A stretch of DNA of 64,000 nt from Aspidiotus rigidus. Its lineage: Eukaryota > Arthropoda > Insecta > Hemiptera > Diaspididae. A model generated the notes under the pieces. The model saw nothing but the letters and a program-made list of their open reading frames with translations, searched no databases and was not told where the DNA came from. The DNA lies in assembly GCA_035079385.1 (NCBI GenBank), contig JAVHKY010000027.1, positions 806,001 through 870,000 of the forward strand. The letters are read 5' to 3'. A program made the translations under genes and the position numbers. Positions 22,692-34,886 of the stretch are shown here, piece by piece (position 1 is the stretch's first letter; every line of letters starts with the position of its first letter).

Positions 22692-22952
22692 TGTGGTACT
22701 CTCCGTGAAAAGGGACCAGAAGTCGCCATGGTGAAAGCTCCCAGTATAAAACTGGCTTTCATGGAAGGTTCATTTTACGCGAAGAATGTTGTTTATATAA
22801 TGTTTGATTGAAGGATCATAGAAGTCATTGATGACAGTCTGAAGCGTGCTATATCATTTTCTGACGTAAAGCGAGCCTAATTCGACCGCCAATTTTACAC
22901 CGGGAACTTTTACCATGGCGACTCTTCGTGCCTTTTCGCAGAGCGCATCACA
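22692..22952. mobile_element. Degraded TIR element (~260 bp)
   Basis: The left 60 bases (GTCGCCATGGTGAAAGCTCC region) pair with the right 60 bases (ACTTTTACCATGGCGACTCT region) as a diverged inverted repeat. A TA precedes the left end, but the matching TA on the right is lost. No coding sequence. Probably an old MITE. Confidence 0.6.
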
Positions 22953-24719
22953 TGTGCAGTATTTGTCATGTCAGTCACCTGCCTGTATCTTCAGAGTCTG
23001 TCCTTTTCATATCCCGCTTTGCAATAAATTACTGTAAACTCTTGTTATCTATCACCCTATAAAAATCCTTCTAATGGAGACATGAATCCCAGGAAGTCCT
23101 TTTGACGGGTGAAGAGCTCATAATAATATGCCAATTTTAGGTACTGTAATTATCTTCGCCATCATTTATTTTTTTTTTCTTATTTTTCCGAGAAAGTAAA
23201 GAAACGTAAAACGTCATACGGTAAATTCCTTTTGACTTTCAAGAGCAAAGGAAATAAAAAAACGTGAGTGTCTTCAGCACTGAAATCCTTATTTCCAATC
23301 TCATTAAACTTTCTCAATACCTACGTAATCCTCTTTCTCTATTCGTCGCTATCTTTTGCAATTTACGACGTGGCTTTTTAGCAGAATATAAAGTGTGACT
23401 TACAGCATAAATCTTCATCAACGGATGTAAACATTTCATCTATTTATACACTGTGCGATTGCACTTATCTCGTGCACCAGAGATACATTGTCGGAGACAT
23501 CGCCATTTTAATTTTGCACAATAAAACGTCATTAATGAGTCGATGGGTAGTGAAACGACTCACTTATTGGACGTGATTTGACGATTAAAAAAATAAAAGA
23601 CGAAGGAAGAAAAGAAAGGATTGATCAGACAGGAAAAACTTCATTTTGTAAAATAGAACACAGATAATTCCGCGTTGTTGTTGTATACTGTATTTATCTT
23701 CTTTCGATAAATATAACGAAATGATGAAAGAGAAGAGAAAAGTAGAAAGTGAAGTGCGACTGAAAAAGAAGATGAAAAAAAAAAAAAAAAAAGTAAAGCC
23801 CTTCCTTCTTCCTTTTTGTCTTTATTTTCGTGTCTTACTCCAGGCAAACGTACACTACCCTTACAAAGTTAATGTAGTGGAAATGGATTTTTGTTCAAAG
23901 GGAAACACAGTCATTTTTAGAGATTTTCTCGAAGGAATTCGGAGCGCTATATATCCTGCGTGTCAGACCTCAAAATATTTAGAACTTCTTCTCCAAAAGT
24001 TGCAATCGCTTGTCACGTGAGCGTTGTAAGTAAATTTAATACTAAAAAAGATGTGCAAGACTGTTCGTCATGTTCGTGTCCTGCAGCGAATTTCACTTTA
24101 TTTGATTAGTAGTCAGTCCGCGTCGCTATTGACTCCGTTTACTGAGGGCCAAAAGATTGAAGAAAAAATAAACGACAAACAGTAAATCCATACTCATCAT
24201 ATGAACAAAGAAAGAGGAAAAAGGAAGGCTGGTACGTACAGGAAAAACAATTTTACGCGACGCGTTTGTTTTGTAGATGAAATAAGAATCGGAAACAAAT
24301 TTCCGTAATCTGAAATGCGGAAATTGAAGGTCTATAATATTATATTCTACCTGCGGGAAAGTTTGCCGAGATTTCATTTCAAAATTCCTCTTCTTCTTTT
24401 CATTTTTTTTCTTTATTATTATTATTTTCTATCGTTCATTTATTTTTCCTCAACAAAGCACAAATTTTGCATACGAAGACAACAAACATTAAGGACTCGA
24501 AACGATCGAAGAGCTTTCTCCAAATTCAAGCAGCAATTGTCAAGAGTTATCAAGGATAATATGATATCGGTGATGGCCACTAAGAAGAGAGGCACAATTT
24601 TCATCTAACACTAGGACATACCAGAGTAACAAGAAGACAAGGACTGATCTTGCCTTTCATAAAGGAAATTTTTGACATGTTTCATGTCTTTTCCGTAGCT
24701 CCAATCCTATTTAAAATCC
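22953..24719. other. Intergenic DNA, nothing recognised
   Basis: Short frames are mostly translations of poly(A)/poly(T) tracts (for example around 23777-23792). No supported gene. Confidence 0.5.
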
Positions 24720-25100
24720 CAAACTTTGTAAGGCCACAGCCCGTCTTCTTAAAGGATGGTGAATTTTTGGGGAAAAGTGTTGAGTTTTGCAAGGACAACT
24801 CTTCCCACCTACAGGATGGTGATACCTCCGGGAAAATTCGCTACAACTTTCTTTCTGCAAGCCCACGACCCCCTCTTAAAGGGTTGTGACACCTCGGGGA
24901 AGATTCTCGAGTTTTGGGAAGCCATAACTCTCCCCACCCTCATGGATGCTGAGACTTCGGGGATTCTGTGAAGCCACAATCCCTTCCTAAAGGACAGTGA
25001 CACTCTCGAATTCCGCGGGGCCACTGCCTTTCCTAAAGAATAGCGACACCTCGGGTAAAATTTTCGTGTTTTGAGAAACCACAACCAATCCCCTTTCCCC
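24720..25100. repeat. Degenerate tandem array, unit ~47-66 bp
   Basis: About six units follow the scheme TAAAGGAnnGTGACACCTCGGG, then AATTnTCGnGTTTTG, then GAAGCCACAA and CCCCTTCC. Units differ by internal deletions (two of about 47, others of about 60-66). It is not protein coding. It lies just left of the 45-bp minisatellite. Confidence 0.65.
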
Positions 25101-25164
25101 CCTTATAGGATGGCAACATTTATACTAGGGTTAATTCGTTCTTCAATTTTTCTCGTTAAACATC

Positions 25165-25330
25165 ATGACAAACGGATGCACTTAAATGAGTAGCAGATTA
25201 CAAAAAACCACACGAAACACGAAAATTAGCAGCCGTGAGCGCTTTCGGTTAAGTAACCATCCTCAAAGCATAAACGTAAGAAAGCGGTTTTTTGTAAAGT
25301 GCTACTCATTTGACTACAACCGTTTGTCAT
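25165..25330. mobile_element. Penelope-like terminal relic with 45-bp inverted repeats
   Basis: Arms 25165-25209 and 25286-25330 are inverted repeats (ATGACAAACGG...; right arm ends CCGTTTGTCAT). Between them lies GCGCTTTCGGTTAAGTAACC with ATCCTCAAAGC, the same terminal motif as at 2600 and 52921. Inverted terminal copies around such a motif occur in Penelope-like elements. Confidence 0.5.
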
Positions 25331-25433
25331 ACTTATACTAGGCTTCCCCTAGAACCCTTTTAGCGGGGAACTCGCTATCCATTTTGTTAGGAGATTACAT
25401 CCTCAGAAAACGTCCGCGTCCGCAGGTTAGGTT

Positions 25434-25805
25434 AGGTTACGGGACTTGGAAGAATTTCGAGTCTCGAGCTATATATGATAGGAGGGGGACTTAGAAGAAT
25501 TTCAAGTCTCGAGCTATATATATGATAGGAGGGGGACTTCGAAGAATTTCGAGTCTCGAGCTATATATAATAGGGGGGGGGGGACTTAAAAGAATTTCGA
25601 GTCTTGAGCTATATATGATAGAAGGGGGACTTGGAAGAATTTCAAGTCTTGAGATATATATGATAGGAGGGGGACTTGGAAGAATTTCGAGCCTCGAACT
25701 ATATATGATAGGAGGGGGACTTGGAAGAATTGTGACTTCCGAGCTATATATGATAGAAGGGGGACTTGGTAGAATTTCGACTCTCGAGCTATATATGATG
25801 GGAGG
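25434..25805. repeat. 45-bp minisatellite, ~8 units
   Basis: The unit is roughly GGGGGACTTGGAAGAATTTC followed by GAGTCTCGAGCTATATATGA and TAGGA. Most units are 45 bp, a multiple of three, so frames stay open across the array: plus-strand 25522-25818 translates to 15-aa repeats around GGGLGRISSLELYMI and minus-strand 25491-25853 to repeats around IIYSSRLEILPSPPP. Neither is regarded as a gene. Confidence 0.85.
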
Positions 25806-28800
25806 GAATGTAGAATGATAATTTCGATTTGAATTATATGACAGGATTTTCAACTCAGTTTTTTTTGTTCTATGCTGTTTATATTTGTAGTAGCTTCATA
25901 CTAGGTCTGGATTCCAATGATCTTGTATACTATATCCCTCCTCTTCCTTTATAATAAAGTGAGGGAGTAGAGTAGATAGCTTAATTTACAATACACTACG
26001 CTTTAAGTAATCCAAACGAGCCGAGCAATTAAGTGAGCCCGTTTCTCGTAAACAAGACAGTACAAAATGCACTGGTACACCAAGAACGAGTGAGTCCCCT
26101 TGAGCTACATAGCTTATCTTACAGTACACCACTTATCTTACAATACACCACACCTATGTTACTCCCAAAACGGGCCTCCGTGTGAAAAATTCACCAGCTA
26201 GCAGCCCATGATTTCATCACTTAGCGAGCGTGGCCTTGAAATATAAATGAGGTCATTTACTAGTAGACATATTTATTTGGCTTTTCATGAAAATCTCTCT
26301 TTTATGATAGTTTCACATTTCCACACTCAGGGAAGGAATGAATCATCGAAAGATGTTTGGAATTATTGTCGAAAATGTGGTGATCAGAATCAATAAAGAT
26401 TGAGAAACCGTTCTGTATCTATGAATCAGGTTAGGGTTGTCATTTCAGAAGCTTGAGAATTTGAATCAATGAGTCTAATTCTTTCTACATATTGATAGAA
26501 TTATTTCACAACCTCGTGATAAGCCTTCATTTTTTGTTCTTCTGAAACAAAAGAAAGATGAAACAATTGAGAAAAAACCTCTGGAAAAGCACAATAAGAT
26601 CTGCGTCTAAAACGAAGTATTAAATTAAATCTTATTGTACAGGGTTATTAAATTCTTTTTTTTTTTTTTTTTTTTTTTTTTTTCCGGCGGAACTTGGCGG
26701 ACAAATGAATTGTCACAATTGCTCGCCGCGCCGTCACTGCCATATTTCTTATCACCACAACAATGATACTGGATGAAAAGAAGAAGAAAATATACCGCGC
26801 CTCATTTTTGTCTTGTCTTTTTAAGTACAGTACTTTTGTATAATATTCTACAGCTGCTTTGAAAATTGTAGGAGCTACACCACCAACAATACAGCGCAGC
26901 GGTCTGCAGTCGAAGATGAGCACGTATAAATAACTCGCGAAACGTCTAACCACTAATTATGAGAAATCAAATAATATAGGCTTTTGCGGCCCTTTCGATG
27001 GACTACGTACTTATCGATTCTCCATTTAAATTTTCCTAGTTTCTTACGGCACTTCCTCCTCTTTTTCTCCCGAATGTTAAAAGGATTTTAAGAGCTTCTT
27101 AAGTATCTTCTCTATTGTAATTTCATTTCATCAACAGCGTTCTACGGCTTTTATGAAACGCTATATAATACAATTTCCATCGTTTTCACATTTTTATTAC
27201 GGCCTCTATCTTACGCTTAATGCAGTTGCGACTTGCGGTTTCGAGCAAAAACTATGCAGTAGTCCGTACACTAAGCCAATATTGGCGCCTTTCTAAATTT
27301 CCAAAACGTGAAACCTGACGTCGTTAATGAGCGTCTTTAAAGGACATAGAAGATGAGGGAGAAGAATTCCTTAAACTTCTCTCCGTGCCCTACGCACCAC
27401 ACATTACACCCATCGAGGATAACTTAGTTGAGCAACAATTGCCTTTCTTCTTCATCCGTTCACGTCTTTAATTAAGCCAGACGCGAGTTACACTGTTTAC
27501 AGATTGTGTACGTATATACGTAGAACAAAATACTGGAAGACCTTTGCAGGGCCGCACGTGTTGAACGTAATCCCTGCGACCGCTAGAGCTTGACTTATTT
27601 CATATCAGTAAACTAACATTCGTGGTCAGAAGTGAAGCGGCAGCATTGCCGCACCACCGCACCGCATACGTCATCATTTTAATACTCTTCTCTAGTCCAG
27701 ATTAGCGGGCAAAATTTCGAAAATTTAATTACAGCAAGAGTTGAGTTTGTCTCGCTGCCGTTGTAAAAGGCTTATTTAACGACCAGTATGGGTATCGTTA
27801 GTTCAGTTTCGGCGATCACGTTCGTAAATCCGAAATTTATAACGACTGATTACCGAACAATGTGGAGCACGGTTTTTCGGGTTCGTCTCGACGACTTTCG
27901 AACGCTTTTAATGTTATTCGCAGAATCCGGACGGATCATGACGGATATTATCTTCGATATTATTGTTTGTATAGTGGAATATGTGTGTATTGTACTGTAA
28001 CACGGGTCCACCCGGTGGTGGAATCGCTGTAGCTGTATACGTGATATTTATAGACCTTTATAATTTTATTGATTCCATGCTTTTTCACTATTTTGAAAAT
28101 AAAATATGTAAAAATATTAGGTCGAACGAGCTTGATTGAATTTAGCCCCTCTTTTCTAATTTTTTAATTTGTTCTTTCTTATACCGGTTCTTCAAAATAC
28201 TTATATAAATAATGGTTAAGATATTTTTATAATCCACGCCGATGGTCTCTTATTACTAGATAACACTTCCTTTTTGTGAAAGATTCACGTCAAATATTTA
28301 CGAGTACCTGGTGGAGTCATTTTCGCGATAGGTATTCTACGAAAACTTGATTAGATGGCAAGGATTTTGAATATATATTCTTTCGTCTTGAATCTTCGAA
28401 GGAATTAAGGGACTATAATGATAGAAGCATAGGTAAAAGTTGATTCGGTATACCAAAGCAGAGTTTTAGAGATGGCGAGCCCCTCAAAATTTATTATTTT
28501 CCCTGAAATAGAGGAGAATAATGTCAGCATTCGTGAGGTCAAGGGTTGGCTTTACATGAATATTTTACATCCCCTGTCTTCGTAAAAAAGTAATTCCCTG
28601 GATACGTAGAATTCCTGTCATAAAAATACAAAGGAAATCAACTGCAATTCAGAAGATGCGGACCACACTCATTATTTCGAAGTATAAGTCCTATTAGATA
28701 GGTACTCTAAGACTCGGTTATTTTAGCGGCAACTCTCAAAAATAGAGAAACAATAATATAGGTAGGTTCGGTTTACAGAAACGAAAAAATTGATTCTTCA

Positions 28801-28900
28801 ATTCCTATTTGAAGGAACTTTTTATTTTCAAAGCTTGTTTCCATTATTACAGACAGTATGGAAATGTAAGTAATTCACTGCACAAAACAAAAAAAAAAAA
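25806..28900. other. Intergenic DNA; poly(T) tract, CpG-bearing stretch, no gene
   Basis: A poly(T) of about 28 lies at 26656-26683. From about 26960 to 27780 the sequence is less AT-rich with many CpG dinucleotides, but no exon-like frame with a motif. The frame at 27788-28000 has no recognisable features. Confidence 0.45.
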
Positions 28901-29217
28901 ATGAAAAATGCAAGAACGAAATTATACGATTCTAGAAGTATTTTCGACGCTGATCACGATGCCGTTGGCCGTTTTTCTAAATTGGCTCTGGTCATCGAGA
29001 AATGAATGTATCAAGTTCCCGCGAATCGTAGCGACGCGCAGTGTATGTTCTCGTACTCGCGAAATTCGATAGTTGGGTAACACACGATCGACGATTCGCG
29101 GGAACTTGATATGTTCATTTCTCAACAACCAGAGCCAATTTTGAGAAACGGTCAACGGCATCGTGATCAGCGTCGAAAATATTTCCAGAATTGTATAATT
29201 TCGTTCATGCATTTTTC
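28901..29217. mobile_element. Fold-back element, ~129-bp arms (family member 1)
   Basis: Left arm 28901-29029 and right arm about 29091-29217 are close inverted repeats, for example TTTTCGACGCTGATCACGAT against its complement, around a loop of about 60 bases. The segment AGTATTTTCGACG...CCGTTTTTC is shared with the element at 42814, which defines a family. The minus-strand frame here is only the palindrome read through. Confidence 0.85.
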
Positions 29218-32200
29218 AATTTTTTTATTTTGTAATTGCGTATAGTGTAATTATTAACGTAGGTATGCACAAAAGACATAGCTAATTGAAGCAAAAAATT
29301 CTTATACAAAACTCTTGAATCGAAACTTTCTAAATCCATTTTATATTGAAACAGACTTTCCGTTAATATTGGTCGTTTTTTGAACAGTATAGTTCGCTGA
29401 CATCGTCGTATGATTCCCTATATTTTTCATCTTGTAGGAGAGAGGGTTGAGAAAGTGTCGGGGGTATAATCGATTCTTATATATATATATCGGAGTACCA
29501 TGTTTGATAACGTTTCTAGTCCTCAACCTCAACTTGGGAGACTGTAGAAAGTAAAATTGTTCTGTTATCATTCCTATGAGAACGAAGTCGTCGTATCGTA
29601 ATGGGATACTGTAAAAATAAGAAAGTTTGAAGCTATCATTGTTTTTTTAGAACAACGTTGCTGTAAAACGACTCTCATTATTTAAATTTTACAGCGAGAT
29701 TTGTAAGTAAGAGCTGTTGATTGTGTCAACGCCGTGCTATACGAACGGTGTTCATACCAAAAATTTTCTCCTGAAAGAAGACCCAACATTTTTATGCATG
29801 CATATATATTTAAGGAAAGGAGAAAAAAACGACTGCTCAAAAAGTGTAATAAAGTTTATTTCAACAACGTTTCGTAACAACGATAATAATGGTAACTCAA
29901 AACTGCGATATGAAAGTAACGTTAGAAAGAAAAAATACGAGTACATGGTAGACGAAAAAAAAAAAAAAAGAAAGAAATAAGAGAGAACAGAAAGAGACGA
30001 AAAACCGAGTAAGAGTCGTTATAATTTGAAAAACGAATAACTGAAGTAGGATAGCGTAGGTACGTATAGGAAGACACAATGTAAAGATTACAATGTACGT
30101 TTTTTTTTCTCTCTTCTTTATTCTATAATATAATTTACTACCGGTAGAGCGTATACTAAGTATAACAACAAAGTAATGATAGTTGTTAATAGTAAGACAT
30201 TAAAATTATTTATGTTTGTTAACAACTTAGGCCACAATTCAGACTCTCCTAAAGTTGCACGTTGTGAGAGGAGCAGCGTATTCTTATTCTCCTGGAGAAA
30301 AAATAAATTTTATACAAAGAAAGGGTATGGTAGGTACCGAAAGCATATTCTCCGTTTCTGCCTCCAAAACAATTGTACAATCGTTGATGTGAATGTCACT
30401 ACTCTCGCGGATGGAAAAAAGCGAGATGACTCAGGATTGTGTAAAGAATGAACAAAAAAACGTAGGTATGCTTTTGATAAACAGTAAAAGCACCCGCTTT
30501 TATCCAACCTGTCTACAAATCATCAACCGTTGTCAAAAACTGAAATTACCGATGAGAATTTGCGTTTTATAATATGTAGGCTATGAATGTTTTCCAGAGT
30601 TATTCTCTTACGGTGAGGAAAATTCACCCTCGCTGGCGTCTAAAATATACATACAATATTTGTCTGAAATAATGATTTTTCGTCAGGTATATCTCCCTCG
30701 TGCAGTTCACTACACGAAAGACTAGAAAAAGATAACGACAATTCACCCCAGCAACAGAGTGCGAGATAAGCAACGATCGAAGTCGTTTATTTTAGACGTT
30801 TCACTCAATTCTCGAGGAATGAACAAATAAAAATGGAGATGAGAAATTGTTAGGTAAGGTACACATTATTTTGCGAAATTTTTCTGTATTCTGTGGGTAT
30901 CAAAAATCGAGTCTACAGCAAACAAGTCTATATGATGCCTAAACTTATTCTGAAAAAATACAAAAATCAATCTTCACAATTTGAAATTTTCTGGCATTAA
31001 AAAACAAGATAGATAAATAAAACAATAATGGGAAATTGATAAGAATTTGTCACTTTTGAAAATGAGTACCGTATCGAGTAAGTGGATTTGATGTGTTGAT
31101 TTGTTTCAATTAGTGGAGTAAATGAATCAATATTTTTCTTTTTGAGGAGTAGGTTGCATTGTTCCCGATCTAAGTAGATTAATATTATCAAATTCCAGGG
31201 AGGGAAATCAAATGTAGTTGAACTTTCCTTCCGGCTTATAATGATTATAAATTCTAGTTTCAGTACCCAAGTTGCAAATACCTATGACGCTTTATTAAAT
31301 CAATTCTCATAAAGAATAGGCAATTAAACGCTAAGTCAATCATTTATGTTATTACTATTTTGATGAAAGGTAAAATAATATTATATGACATGACCGTACA
31401 TTTGATATTGCTCAGCGTAATATTATGAAAGTTTCAAAGTGTTGTGAAAATCAATGTTTGATCTCTTCAAATAAATAATAGAAATTCTCCTCATGAATTC
31501 ATTCTCATCAGACAAAATACAAGTGCTTAGTGTTCTACCGAGCAAAAAAAAGTTATACTAATTGGGCAGAGCTTTGTTTCGGGGAAAAGACCACATTGTT
31601 TTCGCACGGCAGGATAACAATGTTGCCGTTTCCCCAAAACCAAGTTCTGCACGTACTGACGTACACAGTTCGTCGGGAGGGTAACGTGACATCACGGCAT
31701 CGCCACTGCGCTGTGCTTTTCGCATGAGGAATGAGCCATGAGGATGCAAAGTAGGCGCTCTCTATCAAAACTGTGGTGGCCATTTTTAGAAGCTGCCCGA
31801 AAAGCTAATGTTTCAGAAAATAGTTGAAATTTAAATTTTTTCTTCTTTCATGTTATTCTATGTATGAAAATGATGGAAAAATCCTCTTACTACTTTTCTG
31901 TATTTTTCAATATTGACATAGATATACCTAGCCCATTTTAGTTTCATAGGTGCTTATGGCATTTTTGTCGCATCACCTTTTCGGGCACGACTCTAGTGCT
32001 ACCTACATTTGCATCCTCGATCATGCGATTTGGCTCTTACTCTTACGATTATTTTGTTTGTTATGATCTGTGGTTATGATGAAAAGACGCTAGAATGATG
32101 ATGAGTGAAAGATAACGATGCCATGATGGGATCGTAATGAATAGGGTAATATGATAGCTTCGCTTTAGTAATATAGATGATGAGTGATTCAGTTATTGTA

Positions 32201-32865
32201 GTTTTCGTGGCGTTATTCTCATTCAACTTATGAAATATGAATTGGTCCATTGTTGTGAGTACGTAAATTACCGTCCCTTCTTTTCTTTTTGCATTTTTAT
32301 GAACGAATTATAATATTCTGCATCTATGTGATGGTCATCAGTTTGTGTATAAGAAATATCAGATAAGATTTAAAAATCTTTGGAAAGAGTAGAATTCCTT
32401 CTGTTGCGGCGAGGTAACTGAGCGTGTTTTATTATTATTCATCTAATTGGTAACTACCTATCATAGAAAAGATAGAATTATTGTCGGAACTAGCATAATT
32501 TTATGGAGATCTTTTGCAAACAAAAAGTCATCAGACAAGTTTCTGGCTCTGTACAGACACGCAGCCCTGCGAATTGGAAAACAAAGTAAGAATTGAGCTT
32601 ATGAACAAAAGTATGCCAGAGTCTAAAGTGTTTTCCATTTTAAAGAATTGTATACATCTGCCCACTTGTTCATAGATATTCTGAATTCCGTAAACCATTT
32701 GTGACTTTATTCGTTGTAACCAAAACATTTTTATAATTTCAGCCTCCTGTAGCCAGAATGAAAAACGCGACAGTCATCCCAAAAGATCATGAGAAGGTCT
32801 GCCAAAATTCAAGCGATTTTTCAATCGAGAACCAAGATGTATTTTGAAGGTATACAATTTGCATA
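29218..32865. other. Intergenic DNA, nothing recognised
   Basis: Only short frames. The segment 31550-31790 is less AT-rich and open in several frames on both strands, but none shows a domain or splice context. Confidence 0.45.
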
Positions 32866-33241
32866 TGAGGACCTATCTGTACAGAGGGCGTCCGCGTCGG
32901 ACGGACGCCCTTTTTGCGGAGACCTCGAATTTTGTGCGTTTCAGATCATAAACTACCTTTTATAACTTTCTTTTTTCTTTTTTTAACTTACAATTTTTTC
33001 CATCTCAGCAAGAAGGGCGTCCGTTGTCATATTTTCAATGATCTTTACTTTGTTTGTTTCTGGATGTATTTGAAATGTGATTATTGTTTCTTATAGAAGA
33101 AGAGTTGCTCTTCAATTTTCATCCTTACCATTCTTTTTATTAAACATCGTTGTTGCGGAGATATTTTGAACTGAAACTTCAAAGTGATTTTTCTGGAATG
33201 AATTTTTCCTCGCGGACGCCCTTTGTACAGATAGGTCCTCA
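32866..33241. mobile_element. MITE, 376 bp, 31-bp TIRs, TA target duplication
   Basis: The TIR starts TGAGGACCTATCTGTACAGA and runs through GGGCGTCCGCG with one mismatch between 32866-32896 and 33211-33241. TA flanks both sides (32864-32865, 33242-33243). The left end continues into a second palindrome (GGGCGTCCG...CGGACGCCC), and GGGCGTCCG recurs internally near 33014. No coding capacity. Confidence 0.88.
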
Positions 33242-33843
33242 TATTCAGTTATGATTTATATATTTGTATCGTTGAATAGGAAAACATTTTGACTGATGGA
33301 TTAGTGGAGCTTGGAAAAATCTTTCTCTTAAAAAATGCGTGCTGCGTATACCCGAGAATTCCTCAAAATAAAGATAAGGATAGAAGAATCTTTCATTGTT
33401 TATCAAAATAAGTAAGTGATATTGTTGTACCTATAGTGATCAATCGCGGTTAATGAAAAACTAACAGATATCGACATCCACCCCCTAATTATCCATCATT
33501 TCAATAACCAATGTCAATTGTTTTGTCCGAATCGATCTTTGTTTCTTTGTCTCGGTTCTTATACTCACAATATCACATACTTTTCCTATAGAACAGATTT
33601 TTTGTCAGTTACCTACCAAAGTCAAGTTTAAATTTTTATGCTAATTTTTCTGGTCTCTCGATTGGGAAAAATGTTGATTTTCAAGCTGTAGATATTTTTA
33701 AGACTTGAGAAAATTGTACGGGTGATCTCAAGACGTGTGAATTTGTTGAATTTCGACTATCAAATTGCAAATTCCCAAATAATTCTTGACCTTTGAAGAC
33801 TTTTGAAAAATTTTGAATTTTTGATTTTCTATAGTTATAAATA

Positions 33844-34376
33844 GAGCTAGGATTCCTCGGTTTTTGTCGAATGAGTTTGCTAACGGGCAGATCAGTGAAA
33901 TGAAATAGGAGTACGTTTCATAGTGGTAGGGACACATAAAAAAAATTTTATTTAACCGAAAAAAACCGAAAACTTTTTCAAGTACCGAAAACAGGCATAA
34001 AACCGAAAATGACCGAAATGGTGAAATTTATCAAAACAGTAGAAAAAAACAGTACATAGCGAACAATTTTGAGAAATGGAAGTACAGAAACGATGCAAAA
34101 GATGAAAAAAACTGTGTTACCCATCTACTCCAATCGACGTAGAACGTTCGTTCTCCGATTGTAAATATATTCTTATGGACAGAAGACACTCTTTCACACA
34201 AGATAACCTCGAAAAGCACATTGTCGTGCTCTTCAATAAGCAGTTTTTGTAAAAATGTCAAAATTTCAGAAAAATTTGTATCATTTTTAATGTTTTTTCT
34301 ATTTTACCGAATAAAACCGAAAATGAGATTTCTTAAACCGATTTTAAATGTTTTTACAACCGAAAAATCCGAGCTT
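33844..34376. mobile_element. ACCGAAAA-rich element with TIRs and 12-bp direct flanks
   Basis: The ends GAGCTAGGATTCCTCGGTTT and CGAAAAATCCGAGCTT are imperfect inverted repeats. Subterminal AACCGAAAA words recur near 33955-34015 and 34305-34370. The identical 12-mer TAGTTATAAATA flanks both sides (33832-33843, 34377-34388). A 12-bp duplication is unusually long for common DNA transposons, so the class is open. Confidence 0.65.
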
Positions 34377-34833
34377 TAGTTATAAATAATAATACCTAGA
34401 TACTTTTTGATGGGCTAATGAATGTTGAATAGGAAATTGAAAATTTCGCGGGTGATTCAATTTGTATAATGATTAGTGGAACTTAGATTCATTTTGGTGA
34501 TGATTAGATATAAGTTGATTAATATAATTCAGAAAAATTATGGGAATAGTGGGATTTTGAAAATTTTTGTATCCCCCAAGAACTGATTATAATCAATTTT
34601 TGAAAAACATTGCAAAATCGAGATTGAAAAATTCTCTCGTAAAGCAATAAGGTTTCCTTCTCGACTGTGGTCAGTAAATGAACTATTATGATAACTTGCA
34701 TGTGAAGAGTGTGATGTTACAACAGATCGCTAGTGAAGAAGAAACATAGAAACTTGAACTAATTTCAACTTCGACTATTGAATAAGACTGTACAATAACG
34801 TGCCCAGAAACCATTAAATAAAAAAAAAAAAAA

Positions 34834-34886
<53 letters not shown>

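Noticed and set aside
25491..25853. Proline-rich 15-aa repeat protein on the minus strand (and its plus-strand twin)
   Set aside because: Both are translations of a 45-bp minisatellite; open frames on both strands follow from unit length, not from selection.
28922..29212. 96-codon minus-strand frame
   Set aside because: It reads across a palindromic fold-back element; one half mirrors the other.
31530..31783. Overlapping open frames on both strands in a less AT-rich patch
   Set aside because: No motif, no splice sites, no codon bias distinguishing one frame.
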